A DNA stretch of 64,000 nucleotides from Reticulitermes lucifugus (GCA_026260175.1 JAKCWW010000249.1:62001-126000), one strand, 5' to 3'; counted from the stretch's first letter, positions 1 through 11,640 are shown. The notes: generated by a model from the sequence alone, not told the origin. Program-made: numbers and translations.

Positions 1-560
1 GACTGTAGTTATTGAATTGTTTATCTTATTTACACTCAGTACAAATATCCGTCATTTCTTTTGTCTTACAAATTGCAATTTATCTGCTTACGGGGTATAA
101 TGCTCTGCGTTTAATGACTGTGACATGTCTATGAACAATAATGAAGTAAATAAGCGATACACTTACGTAAGAAGGATCATATATATTAAAATTAAATTTT
201 ACATGTAACACCCTTTGCACAAAATAGTAACACTAATTTTGTTGCTGCTGTTTTAAAAGTGGAAAGCACTAATTTATCCAGGTCGCCCGGAAGATTTGTT
301 CTCAAAACCTTTCTAACTTTAGTAACATGAAAACGCACATCAGGGAGACAAATTCTGTGGCGGCATAGTGTGACGGATTTGCTTTCAGAACAGCATATTT
401 TTTGTGTTGCAGTAAAATAAATTATAAAATGAGGGCCTAAGGTTTGGTGTTTTCTCCTGCAAAATACCTTTCAAATTAAGACTTTAGCTGTGGGATATAT
501 AACCCGTAGAGCACTACAATTACATCACAGTTTGTAATTTATATATTTATTGTAGTATTT
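1..560. other. Stretch with no recognised feature
   Basis: AT-rich non-coding sequence. I see no coding exon, tRNA-like head, inverted repeat or tandem array here. Confidence 0.5.
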
Positions 561-816
561 AGGAGCCGGGGTAAGGTTGTCAGTATAGTGACTAGACCAC
601 GGCCTGGAAGTCTAAGAAAGCACTGTTTGACTCCTGGCAGAAGCAAGATAATTTTTTGTTTTCTAAAACTTACAGACCCTCTCTGGGGCCCAAACAGCCT
701 TCTATTTAATGGGTATTAGAAGCTCTTTTCTGGGGCTAAAGCGGACGAAGCGTAAAACTGACCAATCATCCTAGTATAGAGGTTAGGAATGACTGGCGCT
801 CTACCTCCACTCACCC
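561..816 (+). mobile_element. SINE-A copy, tRNA-derived, old
   Basis: The order of blocks matches the other SINE-A copies at 20338, 53761 and (minus) 18612. A tRNA-like head ends near 645 and contains GTTTGACTCCTGG, a decayed B box. It is followed by a block like 'ctggggcccaaacagccttct', then 'ggggctaaagcggacgaagcg', which corresponds to GGTAAAGCGGCCGGGACG in better copies, and a tail 'ctacctccactcaccc'. Divergence is high, so this is an old copy. SINEs are non-coding and depend on a partner LINE for movement. Confidence 0.7.
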
Positions 817-2160
817 ATATGCTTTCATCGCTTACTCAATGACAGTTTTCTTTACATTTAGGCCTACTTGTATTATTTAAATATTGTGAGGGAAAAAGCC
901 TTAACTGCTACACAGTGTGCTGTAAGTATAATCTTCTTCGACACTAGGAGTCAAGCCGTAAAACAGCTGTTACAGGTATGACGATGGTGATCACGTTACA
1001 GGAGGTAACGTTTGAAAGCAGAGGCAGTTCTCTTAACCCGCTGAACTATAAGGCTATAAACGGTTGCCTTTATTTTTAAACTACTACTATTTATGATGCT
1101 AAAATTGTCATCGCCTTGTTGCTTTCTCCTTTCCGGGCTGCGTGGCGAGTCTGGGAAATTGTTCAAGTACACGGAGAAGCAGCATTACCTCCGCCAACGT
1201 GTACTTAGTCTATGAAACAGAGTCCTTCTTCAGAATCTGTCAGAAGTTCAGCTAGCGAAGAGATTACCCAATTTCATTTTAACCCGTTGGCTCATTACTG
1301 CGTGGAAAAGACGCAATCACTCGAAACTATACTCAACCACTTGAATCCAGTCCACGCGATATGTCTTTAAGATCTCTCTTGTGTACTGCTACGTTTCCAA
1401 ATAAGTGTTTTCCCTTTAGGTGTTAGAAGGAATGTATAGATTAGAGATAAAATTATCACACTTTTTATTATACAATTTTCTTCGTACTTCTGTTCTCTTG
1501 TTTGGGTCCGAAGTATACTTTACTCCTTTACATATCTTTATTTTTCTTCCATTACAGTAAGAGACCATGTTTTACATTCACAAAAAGCAAGCAAAATTAT
1601 AGATCTTTTGAATTTTAGTCTTTATGCTTGCAGATGGGAAACTCATTAAAAGTTTGTAAGAGTCAGTCTATATTATACAAATATATAAGCCAATATATTT
1701 TAGTTCAGAAAGCTATTTACGTATTTATTTCATAAACAAGTGTTGGATTATGAAATCAATATTGGGTTTTCAAGGGAATGTGACAAGCACTGTTTATGTA
1801 GACCGAGCCCTTCAACAGATATGCGCTACACGTTACTTCACTTTCGTTTACTTAAGTAATTGTCCTTATTTATAAGCTCGTATCACTTAGAGAAATTCAA
1901 TCAGGGATTATGTTACAGAACTTGATATTCATAAACCCAAAACTATTGTGTGTTGTTCATATCGCATAAAATCCAAGGTCACCAAGCAGTTCTGCGGAGA
2001 CTGAATTATTGAGACTTGGCTCAATGAAATGACGCTTTATCAGTTATCTAGGTTATGTAGCATCAAATGGTAGATTGATAAGTAATTAACATATATGATA
2101 AGATAATAAGGTCCTATCCTGGCTCTTGTGTCGACAAGGCCAATGGTAACTACAAAATGC
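817..2160. other. Stretch with no recognised feature
   Basis: AT-rich non-coding DNA without a credible exon. A short CTGAAGA box on the minus strand near 1225-1231 was inspected as a hammerhead candidate and not accepted (see rejected list). Confidence 0.45.
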
Positions 2161-2238
2161 TTCAGGCAGAGCAGCTGTTTTCCGGGTAGAGGTTTAAAAG
2201 GAAACCTCCCTATTATGAAGCAAAATCACTAACCTTTT
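2161..2238 (-). repeat. Possible SINE-D relic
   Basis: About 70 bases around GCAGCTGTTTTCCGGGTAGAG resemble the 3' half of the SINE-D copy near 41800-41860 (ACAACTGTTTTCCAGGCAGAG), followed in both by a purine-rich block and a GAAGCA/GAAGCAGGAGC stretch. The match is partial and no B box can be read, so this is only a tentative fragment. Confidence 0.3.
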
Positions 2239-2706
2239 AAACCCAGCCTTCAACCAGTTAAGTTACTTGTAATTCTTGGGGGACTTGGTAGTAGAATATT
2301 TATGGATATTCATTTAGGCATCAGCTTTAATTTTGTGAGTGGATATTGAGATTATTGAGCGCGCAGTTTGAGATTTTCCATTCAATGTGCATTTGTGTTT
2401 ACTGACGTCTATTCTGCATTGCAGTTTGACTTATGGGCCTATCGGCATTTATACAGGCATTTTGTCGATGGACGTAACTGTATTTAATAATACAAGTTTA
2501 TTAATAATTTTTAAGTTCTCGGAGTCCTGAAACAGTGTTTCATTTGAGGATTATTGTGTCCTGGAATCCTCAATTACACTGGTGCAAAAACCGTAGTACT
2601 TGCATACTCTTTCCTTTGTAGGGACCTTAACACTAAATTATTACTCAAAATTGTTACTCTCAACATTTACGTCACGTTACACGTACCACTGACTTAATGC
2701 TGTTTA

Positions 2707-2822
2707 GAGGTCGTGGCATGGCACAGGTGCTTAGTTCCCAGTATCTCACCATGGAGGCCACGAGTAGTCCACGTGGACAAAATGGCACTGCGTCAGGTCT
2801 TCCTTCGAGAATTTAGGGTTTT
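2707..2822 (+). mobile_element. SINE-B copy, truncated
   Basis: The sequence 'gtggcatggcacaggtgctta', then 'accatggaggccacgagtagtcc' and 'gtggacaaaatggcactg' follows the same order as the fuller SINE-B copy at 6336 (CGTGCCATGACTCAGGCGG, GTGGAGGCCCGG, GTGGACAAAGTGGCATTGGG). The 3' two thirds of the family body, including the ACTTCGGTTTTCCCC block, are absent. It is a decayed, truncated tRNA-type SINE. Confidence 0.55.
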
Positions 2823-3001
2823 GAAAATTTCAGTTATTATTACATCAATGTTTCATACTTATGTAATATAAATGGCTGCTTCGATAGACCAAACCTCTGG
2901 CTTTATTAGAAAGACATTTTGTTTCAGACCGCTGCTACAGAATTCTTTGTGACTATGTGTACATCCATCCCTAGCTTTTCGTGATGGTTAGGTTTCCAGG
3001 A

Positions 3002-3240
3002 CCCCCCCCCCCGCAAAAAGCGAAAATCCGCGAATAACTGACCGCCCATCAAAGAAAATGTTTTAATATTTTTTAGTGTTTTTCTTTGCTTTTTCCTTCA
3101 GCTCGTTGAACATCAGGTGGAATGTCTCCAAGGCCGCTTCGAGTTGGCGAACAGTTTTGATACTCCTATCCATTGAAGGGGCGACACCTTAAAGTTGCGA
3201 AACCGCGAAGTACAAACCCGCAAAAAGCGACGGATGATTG
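3002..3240. repeat. Unclassified repeat-like patch with paired GCAAAAAGCGA motifs
   Basis: An 11-12 base C run at about 3002 is followed by CCGCAAAAAGCGAAAATCCG and 'cgcgaataactgaccg'. About 200 bases later come 'gcgaaaccgcgaagtac' and CCCGCAAAAAGCGACGG. The direct recurrence of CCGCAAAAAGCGA and the local CpG richness, unlike the flanks, suggest an inserted element. I cannot name the family; terminal inverted repeats were not found. Confidence 0.3.
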
Positions 3241-4820
3241 TAATTAATTTAAGAGAAAATAATTACAGCTACAAGTCAGTGATATTCAACTCGCGAAACA
3301 TGCGGACAGCGAGAGTTTTCGGACAATTCAGTTGTGCCTACGCACCATAATGAAGGACACATAGTTGAATTTTATAAGTATTATTTAATATTAAACGGAC
3401 ATCGGGCATATTGCATTGTGATATCCTATTTGGAAACTCTCCAAAATTTAACCGTGGGAGAAGTGAGAAATATACGGAATGGTAAGCCCCAGCACCCCTT
3501 AGTCTTTCAGTTTTTGCGTGATCTATTACTAATTAATGCAAGTATATTTCAATCATAACTTTGTATGATGAAATTCTTATTTCTTAAAAATTATAAATGA
3601 CACACGAAAAGTGAAAATCTGTTCACTGATGTTTTGCTGTTTTTAAAAAATAACACCTAAAATAAAATTATAATTAATTACTCTCAATTGTTATTGAAAG
3701 CATTGATAATTAATTTTTCGGGATTTAAGTTTTTTAATCGCCTGATATAGAGCAATATTTACATGAACGTATAAGACCTTTATGCTAATAATTGTTTGCG
3801 CCCCGCGCATAAATTGGACATTTTCAGACAGTCCTTGTGTCACAGTGCTCCACGTGGTCGTTATGTCATGCCTGTTCTAAGATTCTGATTAAGGCGAGCA
3901 TTATTTCCTTATATACTTTTAAAATATGATAGTGGCTTACGGATTAAGTTATCTCTTTGTACCATATTTTCCTCACCAATCAATGTTCTCTTGTGGGTCC
4001 TGTACGGAATTCATCCTAAGGGCCTACTTGTTTGTAGATTCTCTTTTCCAACACAATCAGAAACAGGTAGCAAGTTCGATACGAATTGGTTTTCATTCCA
4101 CTGCAATCAGGCATGTTGCCTACAGTCATGTCTGACTATTTCTGTAATCTTTTTATTCCTTTTTGTGGCCTTTTTCTTCTCTTAATGATGTTTGGGAGTG
4201 GCTAGACATCAGTCAAACTGACCAATCCGAGCCAAGAGAGAAGTTCTCATTTGTCAAACACAAAACGGAGGCCTTCTATCGTCTTTTCTTTCTTCTTTTA
4301 AGTGCCCTTCTTCAGTACACTCTATTTTGAGGGAGGGGGGGGGGCATTTCTTTTTAATTTCCTGCCTCATACGTGGGGGATGTAGTTAGATTTTGCTGCA
4401 ATAATATTCAATAAACAAGGGCTATGCAAGTTTAAAATGAATGAGGCATAAACTGAACGGGAAAGTTTGAACTTCGAAAGCTGTAGGCGTCAATTCTGTT
4501 ATTTTACAGACGCATTTTCTAGGAAACCCGTAATTCTTTCGAGCACATTTAATTCGTGTTAAATACCATAAGAGACGTGTTGACGTGTTCTTTCTGCTGT
4601 GTAATTTGAAAATAAAATGCAATTTTTCTCCGTATATGAATTAGAAATTATCAGTTAGCCTTAACTGTAGTTCAATGGCTTAAAATTGTTCCGACTGTCG
4701 GATGTGGAAAATCTTATAACATACGTGACTAGAAGTCTGGAAAAGTTGTGTAGAACTTTGTTACGAAGAATCATTAAACGGTTTGACCCTGGACGAATGC
4801 TTTGTATTTCCATCGTCGTT
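3241..4820. other. Stretch with no recognised feature
   Basis: AT-rich DNA with a G homopolymer near 4335. Open frames here, such as a 74-codon frame from 3334, show no recognisable domain and are probably chance. Confidence 0.45.
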
Positions 4821-4825
4821 CTGAT

Positions 4826-4869
4826 GTCGATACAGAAATTTCGATTTTCTGCTACTATTTCTGGACCTC
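4826..4869 (-). ncRNA. Hammerhead-like relic (family A), decayed
   Basis: Read on the minus strand the site gives CCAGAAAUAGUAGCAG, then AAAAUC, GAAA, U, UUCU, GUA. The 3' half follows the local pattern GAAA-Y-NNNN-GUA exactly, and AGCAG matches the stem II loop of the copies at 5196 and 50093. The CUGANGA box is changed at two positions, so it should be inactive. It is listed because it extends a dispersed family; alone it would not be convincing. Confidence 0.3.
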
Positions 4870-5155
4870 ATGGCTGTGACGTATGACAAAACGGGCAGAG
4901 CGCTAGTGTTTACACTACTAAGCAACTCTTTGTTGCTGATGACGTCATCCAACTTTTCCGGGAAGCTAACAGAGGACTTACTTTGTACGCATGTAACAAG
5001 CGTGATATAATCAGTGCAGTATGCTTCGGTTTTGCTGTTTTGACCGGCCTGTAAATGTCTTATACCAAAGATTATTGTATCGGTCTATCTTTCTGCCAGG
5101 GAATATGCCTAATACGAGATCTGAAGTTCTCACGGCGGTGCCAGTGGAGATTCCA

Positions 5156-5236
5156 GTCTTCTGGGATATTACGCCTCGTAAATTGTTCTACAGTTAGCGA
5201 CGTTTGGGAGGGGATTGCTGTCTCCATTTACAGAGC
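5156..5236 (-). mobile_element. Family A hammerhead-element relic
   Basis: The plus strand carries GTCTTCTGGGATATTACGCC (from 5156), the outer end of family A, which also occurs at 19901 and, varied, at 22230, 37294, 42132 and 61823. Then comes AGCGACGTTTGGGAGG, the complement of the GAAAC-GUCG part of a hammerhead. On the minus strand the core reads CUGUAAA-U-GGAG...CUCC-CAAAC-GUCG-CUA: the two conserved boxes each carry changes, so the ribozyme is decayed. The stem II loop AGACAGCAAUC matches the copy at 50093. Confidence 0.6.
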
Positions 5237-5632
5237 CCACCCACTCTTCTTGAACCAAACAAAAACTCACAGAACATCATAACGCAGAAGACTCTAGTTT
5301 TAAACACTGCTGGTATTTTTGTAGCTTAACGCACGACTACGTAAACAATTGTTGTAGAGGATTATTTGGAGAAAACTGGACTGTGAGGAACTTCTTAGTT
5401 TATTGTATTCACCAAATAAATGTATAATTTGGACAGTTAAAACAATGAAAATGAGATTGGTAGTGAATATGACATATACGGGAGAGACGAAAAATGCTTA
5501 CAAAACATTGATAGAAGCACAAAGGTAGAGGGCATTGAAAGAAGATAGCATATTAGGGAATATTAGGCGTATGAAGATGTAAAAGAGACTTATATAGTTC
5601 TTGATAGATCCCAGCGGCGGGATCTTGTAAAT
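5237..5632. other. Stretch with no recognised feature
   Basis: Non-coding, AT-rich flank of the fold-back element that follows; nothing recognised. Confidence 0.45.
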
Positions 5633-5736
5633 ACGATAATACAAACTTTATATTATATATATCGTGCATTTTGATAGTTAATTAATTTTATTTCAATCCA
5701 ACAAATGCACTACACTTATTTTCAATGATTTCTTGT

Positions 5737-5777
5737 CCCTACATATGTTTCGGCATACCTTGTGCCATCCTCAGGGG
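5737..5777 (-). ncRNA. Hammerhead ribozyme-like motif, left arm of family B element
   Basis: Minus strand reads CCC-CUGAGGA-U-GGCA-CAAGGUA-UGCC-GAAAC-AUAU-GUA-GGG. All invariant hammerhead residues are present (C3 to A9, G12 to A14). Stem II is a 4-bp GGCA/UGCC helix, stem III is two base pairs (A-U, C-G) closed by AUAU, stem I is CCC/GGG, and the predicted cleavage site follows GUA. One extra U lies between A9 and stem II. Minimal hammerheads with tiny stem III are known from Penelope-like elements. Cleavage activity is inferred. Confidence 0.75.
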
Positions 5778-5911
5778 GGTCGTCGAGAGTTCACAATCTT
5801 CAATATATCCAATTGTTTTTCACCACTTTCACAACACATAATTATTGTATGTGTTGTGAAAGTGAGTGAAAAACAATTGGATGTATTGAAGAGTGTGAAC
5901 TCTCGACGACC

Positions 5912-5952
5912 CCCCTGAGGATGGCACAAGTTATGCCGAAATATATGTAGGG
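5912..5952 (+). ncRNA. Hammerhead ribozyme-like motif, right arm of family B element
   Basis: Plus strand reads CCC-CUGAGGA-U-GGCA-CAAGUUA-UGCC-GAAA-U-AUAU-GUA-GGG. The core boxes are intact. Relative to the left arm, pair 15.2-16.2 is U.G rather than C-G, so stem III is weaker but still formed. The box CUGAGGA starts at 5915, GAAA at 5938, and GUA is 5947-5949. Confidence 0.72.
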
Positions 5953-6335
5953 ACAAGACATCATTGAAAATATGTGTAGTTCATTTGTTGGATTGAAATA
6001 AAAATAATTAACGATAATACAAATTCGGGTTTAATAGAAGGAGGAGGATTTACTTAAGTAGACGTGCGTTCATTAATTTTTTCACTGATTTATTTAGTTA
6101 CAATATTTGGCAGTGTTACCTTCCGCACATACACACATAAAGTATGAACACACTGTCGACTGATTTATTCCGTAAAATAAAAATCACTTCTGAGAATGTA
6201 AACACAGTTAACGAAAAGAAAATTTAAAGAGTCACAACCGTTTCCTGTTTCCAGTAAACAAATAAACGTTATTTATGGTACAGAGAGATTGGCTGCTTTA
6301 TGCAGGACGATATTTTACTTACATTAAGATGTGCC

Positions 6336-6610
6336 TTAGGCCGTGCCATGACTCAGGCGGTAAGTCGCTGGCCTGTCACCGTGGAGGCCCGGATTCGATC
6401 CCGGTTCGGTCCATGTGGGGTATGTGGTGGACAAAGTGGCATTGGGACATGTTTTTCCCCGAGTACTTCGGTTTTCCCCTGTCAATTTTATTCCACCGGT
6501 GCTCCATTACACGGTAAAACGAAAAAAAACTAATCATCTTCATCACAGGGTTGCACAATAAGCCTCAAGGCTGTGGTGTGTCTGTAGCATCTGCTACGGG
6601 GCCCTTCACA
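6336..6610 (+). mobile_element. SINE-B copy, near full length
   Basis: A tRNA-like head contains CCATGACTCAGGCGG (A-box region) and GGATTCGATCCCGG (B box, about 6391-6404), the internal RNA polymerase III promoter. The body holds GTGGACAAAGTGGCATTGGG, GAGTACTTCGGTTTTCCCC and 'ccaccggtgctccatta'. The tail is 'ctcaaggctgtggtgtg' and 'gctacggggcccttcac'. A minus-strand copy lies at 23992-24268 with all blocks in the same order. Non-coding; open frames across it are chance. Confidence 0.85.
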
Positions 6611-9196
6611 AAAAAGAAGTTTCTTTAAGCGAGCTGACACCATGCTAATACAGTGGTTAATTTAAAGATTGGCCATGATCATGCTTAATTAGAGACCCAC
6701 GTTTTCATGCTGAGAACCTGAAATCTTCCAGTAGAAACTCTAATGTCTTAAACCCTATTTTATCCTTTCATCATTAAAGTTCGACAAAAGTGTCTCCTTG
6801 TAGTTATTATATTTTAATAGTTTATGATATTATGAAACTCAAAACAGATGTTTAATGTCTCTTACACAAAGTTACCAATCAACATAAATTTAATTTTCAA
6901 ATCCTCACAATAAGACGAAATAAGTTCTCTACAAATTTGCGTAACTTGAAATGAAGAGAAAGAACTCCATGAGGCAGAGTTCGTCTTGGGAAAACGATAA
7001 AGGATTAGCTGATCATAATATTCTTTGCCTTTCTTTGGAACTCAAAAGCTCATTTCGTGTTTACAGGAGGTCGTCACTTAACCTTTTCTCGAATCATTTT
7101 AGTTCGTTTCACACCGCCTCATTTAATTTATTTCCGATCCCTTTAATTTTATCCTTCAACGTAGTAGAAGATATTCCCTATATTACCTTGCCTTCAGGCT
7201 TTCGATTCTAATATTGTGGGCGAATGCATCTCTCTTCTCCTCTATGACTTCTTTATTTCCCGCCCGTCTTCTCTTTTCGTGATTTGCTTTCCTTGCTTAT
7301 GCATGTTGAGGAGTGCAAAGGTATGTCGATTATATGGTGGGTATAAAGGACAAATTTAAAAGGTTTATTAGTTGTCTAGAGTCCTGGAACACTTGATTAA
7401 ACTGTGCAGTAAGACGTAATATGATCAGGCTCTGAAACCTCTGTTAAATGAATGTGTTCTGCTATTATATTACAAGCAGGAAACACTGATGACGAGAACT
7501 GAGAGCCAGTGTATCGAATTCTCATTAGCAGATTTATTTTGAAGGGTCTGGACATATTCCGTCCTTATTTGGTTGTGTCTAATTTAATTCTCAATTCCTG
7601 TTCTTCAGTAATCATCTTAAAACCAGTGATTAGTTTTGTGATCTTCTCATCCAAGAATGAATCTTTGCCAGATGCAAATTATATTCCATTTATAAGTATT
7701 CTATTTTTTTTTGCTCTAATTGTCTGCTTTACTATCACGTATCTCGTTGGTTTTGGTATCATCTTTTGCAGAACTTTGTAGATTCCTTTGTGAATGTTTC
7801 TTACTTTCCTTGTTCTACCTCTATGTAGGTTATTTTAACTATGCTTTGTGTGTGTGCGTGCTTTATCAAATTGGTCAGCACTATCTGTTTTCCTGTGCAC
7901 GATATTTCTAACTGTCCGTTAGAAATGTGTATTTAAAATTATATTATGCCAGTTTTCCTCTTAGACTATGCTTGACTGGGATAATTAATTAAAAAACCTG
8001 GACTCGTTTTTCATGCACCATGTTCTCAGACAAGAATAAGATTCCTGTGATAATATGGCCTTATCTACTTTAAAGTCTTCCACAGATAAAACTGGCTCTG
8101 TTAAACAAGTATGCCTAGACATTCTTTTATTTTAAACATTCTCCATATTCGGCCCTTCCTTTAACTGTCAGACACAAGCTATGACCTGCTTTTTTTCTTT
8201 CTTTTATCTTGTTCTATTTCGCATTACCCATTAAGCAAACCACCTGTTTGGACTTCAGAAGGCTCTGACTTGACTAGCTGCTCTTGTTTCTTGGTTTACT
8301 TTAAGGGCTGTTTTAAAATCTCTGTTCCCTATATTCTTCAAATGAAGGGACACATTCCTTCTTAAAATGATGTTATTTGAAATCATTCTTTATCCATTCG
8401 TTTTTGTTTTTTAAACAATATACATTTGTACTAAATTTAGTGGGTAATAAAACAGCACTGAGCTACAAATTTAGGATTTATATACAGCCCTCGCAATTCG
8501 ATAACAAATGTTTACAGAAATGTTTTACACGTTTATTTATTTATCGGTCTGGCTGAGTTATTTATACTTTTTCAAGTTTACATCTTATAATTATTTAAGA
8601 TTCTTTGACAGTGGTATTCAATTATGAAATTATTTAAAATAATCAACATTTCCTGAAGTTATCTGACGTAAACAATATTCAGAGAGTTGACCCAAATCTC
8701 TTTTTCTCGTGATAGGTTTATATTCTAAGAGAAATGCTTACAAATTTTAGTTGGGAAACCTAGGAGTGGATAATGGGATGATATGACATAATATACTAAA
8801 ATAATATAACATTTAATTATTTAAAATAGAATATGTGAGCGTGGAATAATTAACGTGGCTTAGAATAGAGTTAAGATAGAGGTTATCGTGAACAATAACA
8901 AACTGCGAGCAGCATGAAGGGTTAGGAATTTCTGAAATATTTGACTCTACTCTGCGTAGTCAGTTTCTAATTTTAAATATTCACGTGTTGAAACACTCCG
9001 ATCAACTAGCAGGACAACTGTACCGAAGTTAGTAAATCGTATTAACCAAGAAAGACTGAAAACGTGTTTTTGTACGGAATCGAAAGCCATTTCTTTGGTA
9101 ATCGCTTTTGCTTTTGTGATTTATTTTATGATGCTGTCAGTATCTCAGAATATATGGCATCTCTGATAGGACGATTGATGTACGATGAACTTAAAC
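6611..9196. other. Stretch with no recognised feature
   Basis: About 2.6 kb of AT-rich DNA. Several frames of 60-90 codons (for example 6951-7211 and 7509-7781) are hydrophobic, as expected from T-rich chance frames. No domain, splice pattern or repeat structure was recognised. Confidence 0.45.
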
Positions 9197-9350
9197 GGCT
9201 ATGGAAGGAAGCGATCGTGGTGTGATTCAAATATTATCCCGGGATTTGCCTGTAGAAACTTAAGGAAGCCACGATGAACCTCGACCAAGGGAGTTGGTGC
9301 CCCGGACGAGATTCGAATTGCCACTGCACCAACTTGCGTTGTAGGTGTAA
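9197..9350 (-). mobile_element. SINE-E copy, tRNA-headed
   Basis: On the minus strand a tRNA-like head reads TTGGTGCAGTGGCAATTCG with B-box relic ATTCGAATCTCGTCC, followed by GGGGCACCAAC. The body GTGGCTTCCTTAAG, TTTCTACAGGCAAATCCCGG and the tail CCACGATCGCTTCCTTCC resemble a SINE tail I recall as common in insect genomes (ending GGCCGCTTCCTTCC); that family link is from memory. The A box is altered. Confidence 0.65.
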
Positions 9351-10921
9351 GCAAGATGGTTACGTCACAATTATGACACGTCATTCGCTTCTAACCACTC
9401 TTAATACTGCGATATATTTTATTTATTGTTACTTAATATTGGGACTTTTCTATGTCGCCGTTCTGATAGATATCTAATTTACACATTTTATAGGAGTACT
9501 AGGTTCACAAAAGGAGAGACTAATGTTGATAACTCACATTTAAATGTCATCGTCCTTATGTCATTTGTGTGTCTAGACATGTCTGGAGACGGCGCATATG
9601 AAACTATTTGCGAGACAAAGTGGTTACAGGGCTATGCTTGGCAGGTCCCTGTTTCGACCCCAGTCTTGCTGTGACCTAACCTTTATAGAGGGAAGAGGTT
9701 TACGTTTCAGAGAATATCGAAGTTCATGAAGCCATTCTGGGCAATACAGAGACATCGTGGGCCATTAAGGTTAAGGGAACAGCAACAGTTGTTACCGCTC
9801 ATCGTACACTTGGTTGCCTGCTGTACCACTAAAGACAATAAATAGAGGACAACCATTTTTGTGACTTAAAAATACCCCTGTACAGGATTGTACAAGTTTT
9901 CCAAAAATCTAGGGGTCACCTCGAGTTTTTAGACGCCAGAAATGTGATATGCAGCAAGTTACACATTAGGACTCACAAACATTAGGGGCCACAGGAGAAA
10001 TTTATGCCACGGCGGCCTGGTTCTCGGGATTAATCAGACACACGTTAGGTGAATTTTTTTTTCGTGTTAAAGAAGTAATATATTTTATGTTAGATCGTGT
10101 TTTTGTAAATATTTTGAAATAATATCACATTGTCAGACATCAAATATAAATTGTATCTCTTACAGACTCATAGCGATGATAATTTCGAACCTAGACACCT
10201 AGTTTAGAATACCATTACAGTTTTGTCTGTCAGAAATACGAATTTGTAGGTAGTAAGTCGCCGGATTTTTCAGATTGTGCAAAATTTTAAAACGGCCGAT
10301 ACTTAAGACAAAATACCACTATTTGTAAAACATGTTACAACAGGAGCTTGGGATTTTCACTTACACCACTGTGAGAATTCAAAATATCGCAAGATATAAA
10401 TTAGTAATCTATATTGGCGCGGAGTTGCTCTATTAACATTTTCATTGTACGTAGCTTAATATGTGTCATGAGTTCACACAATTAACAACATAAATAATCC
10501 TCATATATAACTCATAGTGTCCGTCTATCACGCGCTGTATCTTAGAATCTAATAATGAAATACATAAGCTGTTTCTTTTAGAACCAAAAACTTGAAAAAA
10601 TATCAACTTTGATCTTATATGCGTAAGTTATATTCCAAGTTTTAAGATGGCTGTAGTTAATAAATAGAATTTGTGTCCACTGAAATAATCGTGTGTGCTT
10701 AAGTTTAGGACGATTTATGCTTTAAGAAAGACAGATGATAGAAGACTGAAGTTCGGAAATAATATGCGCTCTGCCAATTGAAGTGTTCGCTCCTCACTTA
10801 GAAGTTTGGAACTCATAAACACTAAGCAATAATTTAAATACGTCGCCTTTAGATGACTCTAATGCACAAAGTCTGTGGGCCCATTAAACACATATAGACT
10901 GAAGTTAGTTATTGTAGTAAG
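9351..10921. other. Stretch with no firm feature
   Basis: Mostly AT-rich. A weak tRNA-like patch lies at about 9595-9665 (AGTGGTTACAGGGC followed by GGTCCCTGTTTCGACCCC, B-box-like), possibly a SINE head remnant, without any recognised body downstream. Otherwise nothing recognised. Confidence 0.35.
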
Positions 10922-11107
10922 TACAGTAAAACCTGTCTTAAACGGGATCTGGGCATAAGGTAAACCTGTCTTTGTCGGACTAGTTTACAGTTCCGAGGAT
11001 CTGGAGTCCTTAGGATCCAATTTTCAAGTACCTGTATTAAACTGAACCTTCCTTCAACAGACAAATTTCGGTCCCTTGCGGTTCCGTTATAGCCAGTTTT
11101 GACTGTA
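10922..11107. mobile_element. Tigger/pogo-type MITE, complete ends
   Basis: A 182-bp element (10924-11105) is bounded by TA on both sides (10922-10923, 11106-11107), the target duplication of Tc1/mariner-superfamily elements. Its ends are inverted repeats: CAGTAAAACCTGTCTTAAAC on the left, and CAGTCAAAACTGGCTATAAC when the right end is read on the minus strand; 17 of 22 positions agree through the shared CGG. CAGT(A/C)AAAACC is typical of Tigger/pogo elements. It codes for no transposase, so it depends on an autonomous relative. Confidence 0.75.
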
Positions 11108-11594
11108 TAATTTTGCTTTTCGTGCAGGCATCGGCGTCGATGTGTAATAAATCTTGTACGCATGAAGAGGCAGTTTTTGTTGTCTGAAACCACCCAGCTG
11201 TTCTGACGACAGACTTTTTGATTGAGATGTTTGCCTGGACTGTGATTGATTAGAAGGCTTACCCCCCACCGTGGTCCGTATGAGGCCAAGATACACACAC
11301 CCTTCATGAATTTGTCTCTGTTCTATGCTAATCTCACCACGTTGGAGACTGTTGGCTATAACATCTTATGCAAGGTGGGTGGAGCCATTCTAAAAGTGTT
11401 AATGCTTACGTTCTGTCCGTCTTTTTAACCATCCATTATGAAGGCATGTTTAGTCTACAAAAGGATGCGACTAAAAGTAAAATACATTGATCGCAATAGA
11501 ATCTAATTAGTTTCTTTGCGTGCTCGTCTAAAATTCTGCTTGAATGTGAAGAAGACTGAACTAGATGAAGATGTCAGTGTTTAACTTCTTGGAC

Positions 11595-11640
11595 TACCTG
11601 AAGATAGAGGCAGAAAGCTCTACGAAACGGCCGTAACTAT
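11595..11640 (+). ncRNA. Hammerhead-like motif (family A type), partly decayed
   Basis: Reads CUGAAGA (11598-11604)-U-AGAG-GCAGAAAG-CUCU-AC-GAAAC (11624-11628)-GGCC-GUA (11633-11635). Both conserved boxes are intact and stem III is two base pairs with loop GGCC. Stem II is 4-5 bp (AGAG/CUCU) but its base next to the core is not canonical, and no good stem I can be drawn. A sister copy lies at 57440 with the same stem II loop. Confidence 0.55.

Larger units (their letters stand above)
5633..6023 (+). mobile_element. Fold-back Penelope-like element, family B, with target duplication
   Basis: A direct repeat ACGATAATACAAA (5633-5645 and 6011-6023) flanks a 365-bp insertion, a target-site duplication of 13 bp. 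Inside, bases 5646-5677 are a one-sided extension holding CGTGCATTTTG. From about 5678 to 6010 the sequence is one long inverted repeat centred near 5844, with a few differences between arms. Each arm carries one hammerhead-like core, on opposite strands. The 11-base core of the extension recurs at 32321-32352 (reverse) and near 37830. Length, duplication size and one-sided extension fit a non-autonomous Penelope-like element; no reverse transcriptase is encoded. A transcript would fold into a long duplex. Confidence 0.75.

Noticed and set aside
1200-1240. Minus-strand CTGAAGA followed by GGACTCTGTTTC and AGAC-TAA-GTA as a hammerhead
   Set aside because: No GAAA box, a three-pair stem II at best, and no outer sequence shared with the other families.
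5733-5956. Two near-identical 61-codon frames on opposite strands
   Set aside because: Again the two arms of a fold-back element, not a gene pair.
9595-9665. A tRNA gene from the B-box-like GGTCCCTGTTTCGACCCC
   Set aside because: No cloverleaf or acceptor stem could be drawn; at most a SINE head remnant. The same holds for patches near 12060, 29358, 33945, 41310 and 61725.
10909-11307. 132-codon minus-strand frame
   Set aside because: It runs across the Tigger-type MITE and both its TA borders, so it is not a natural coding unit.
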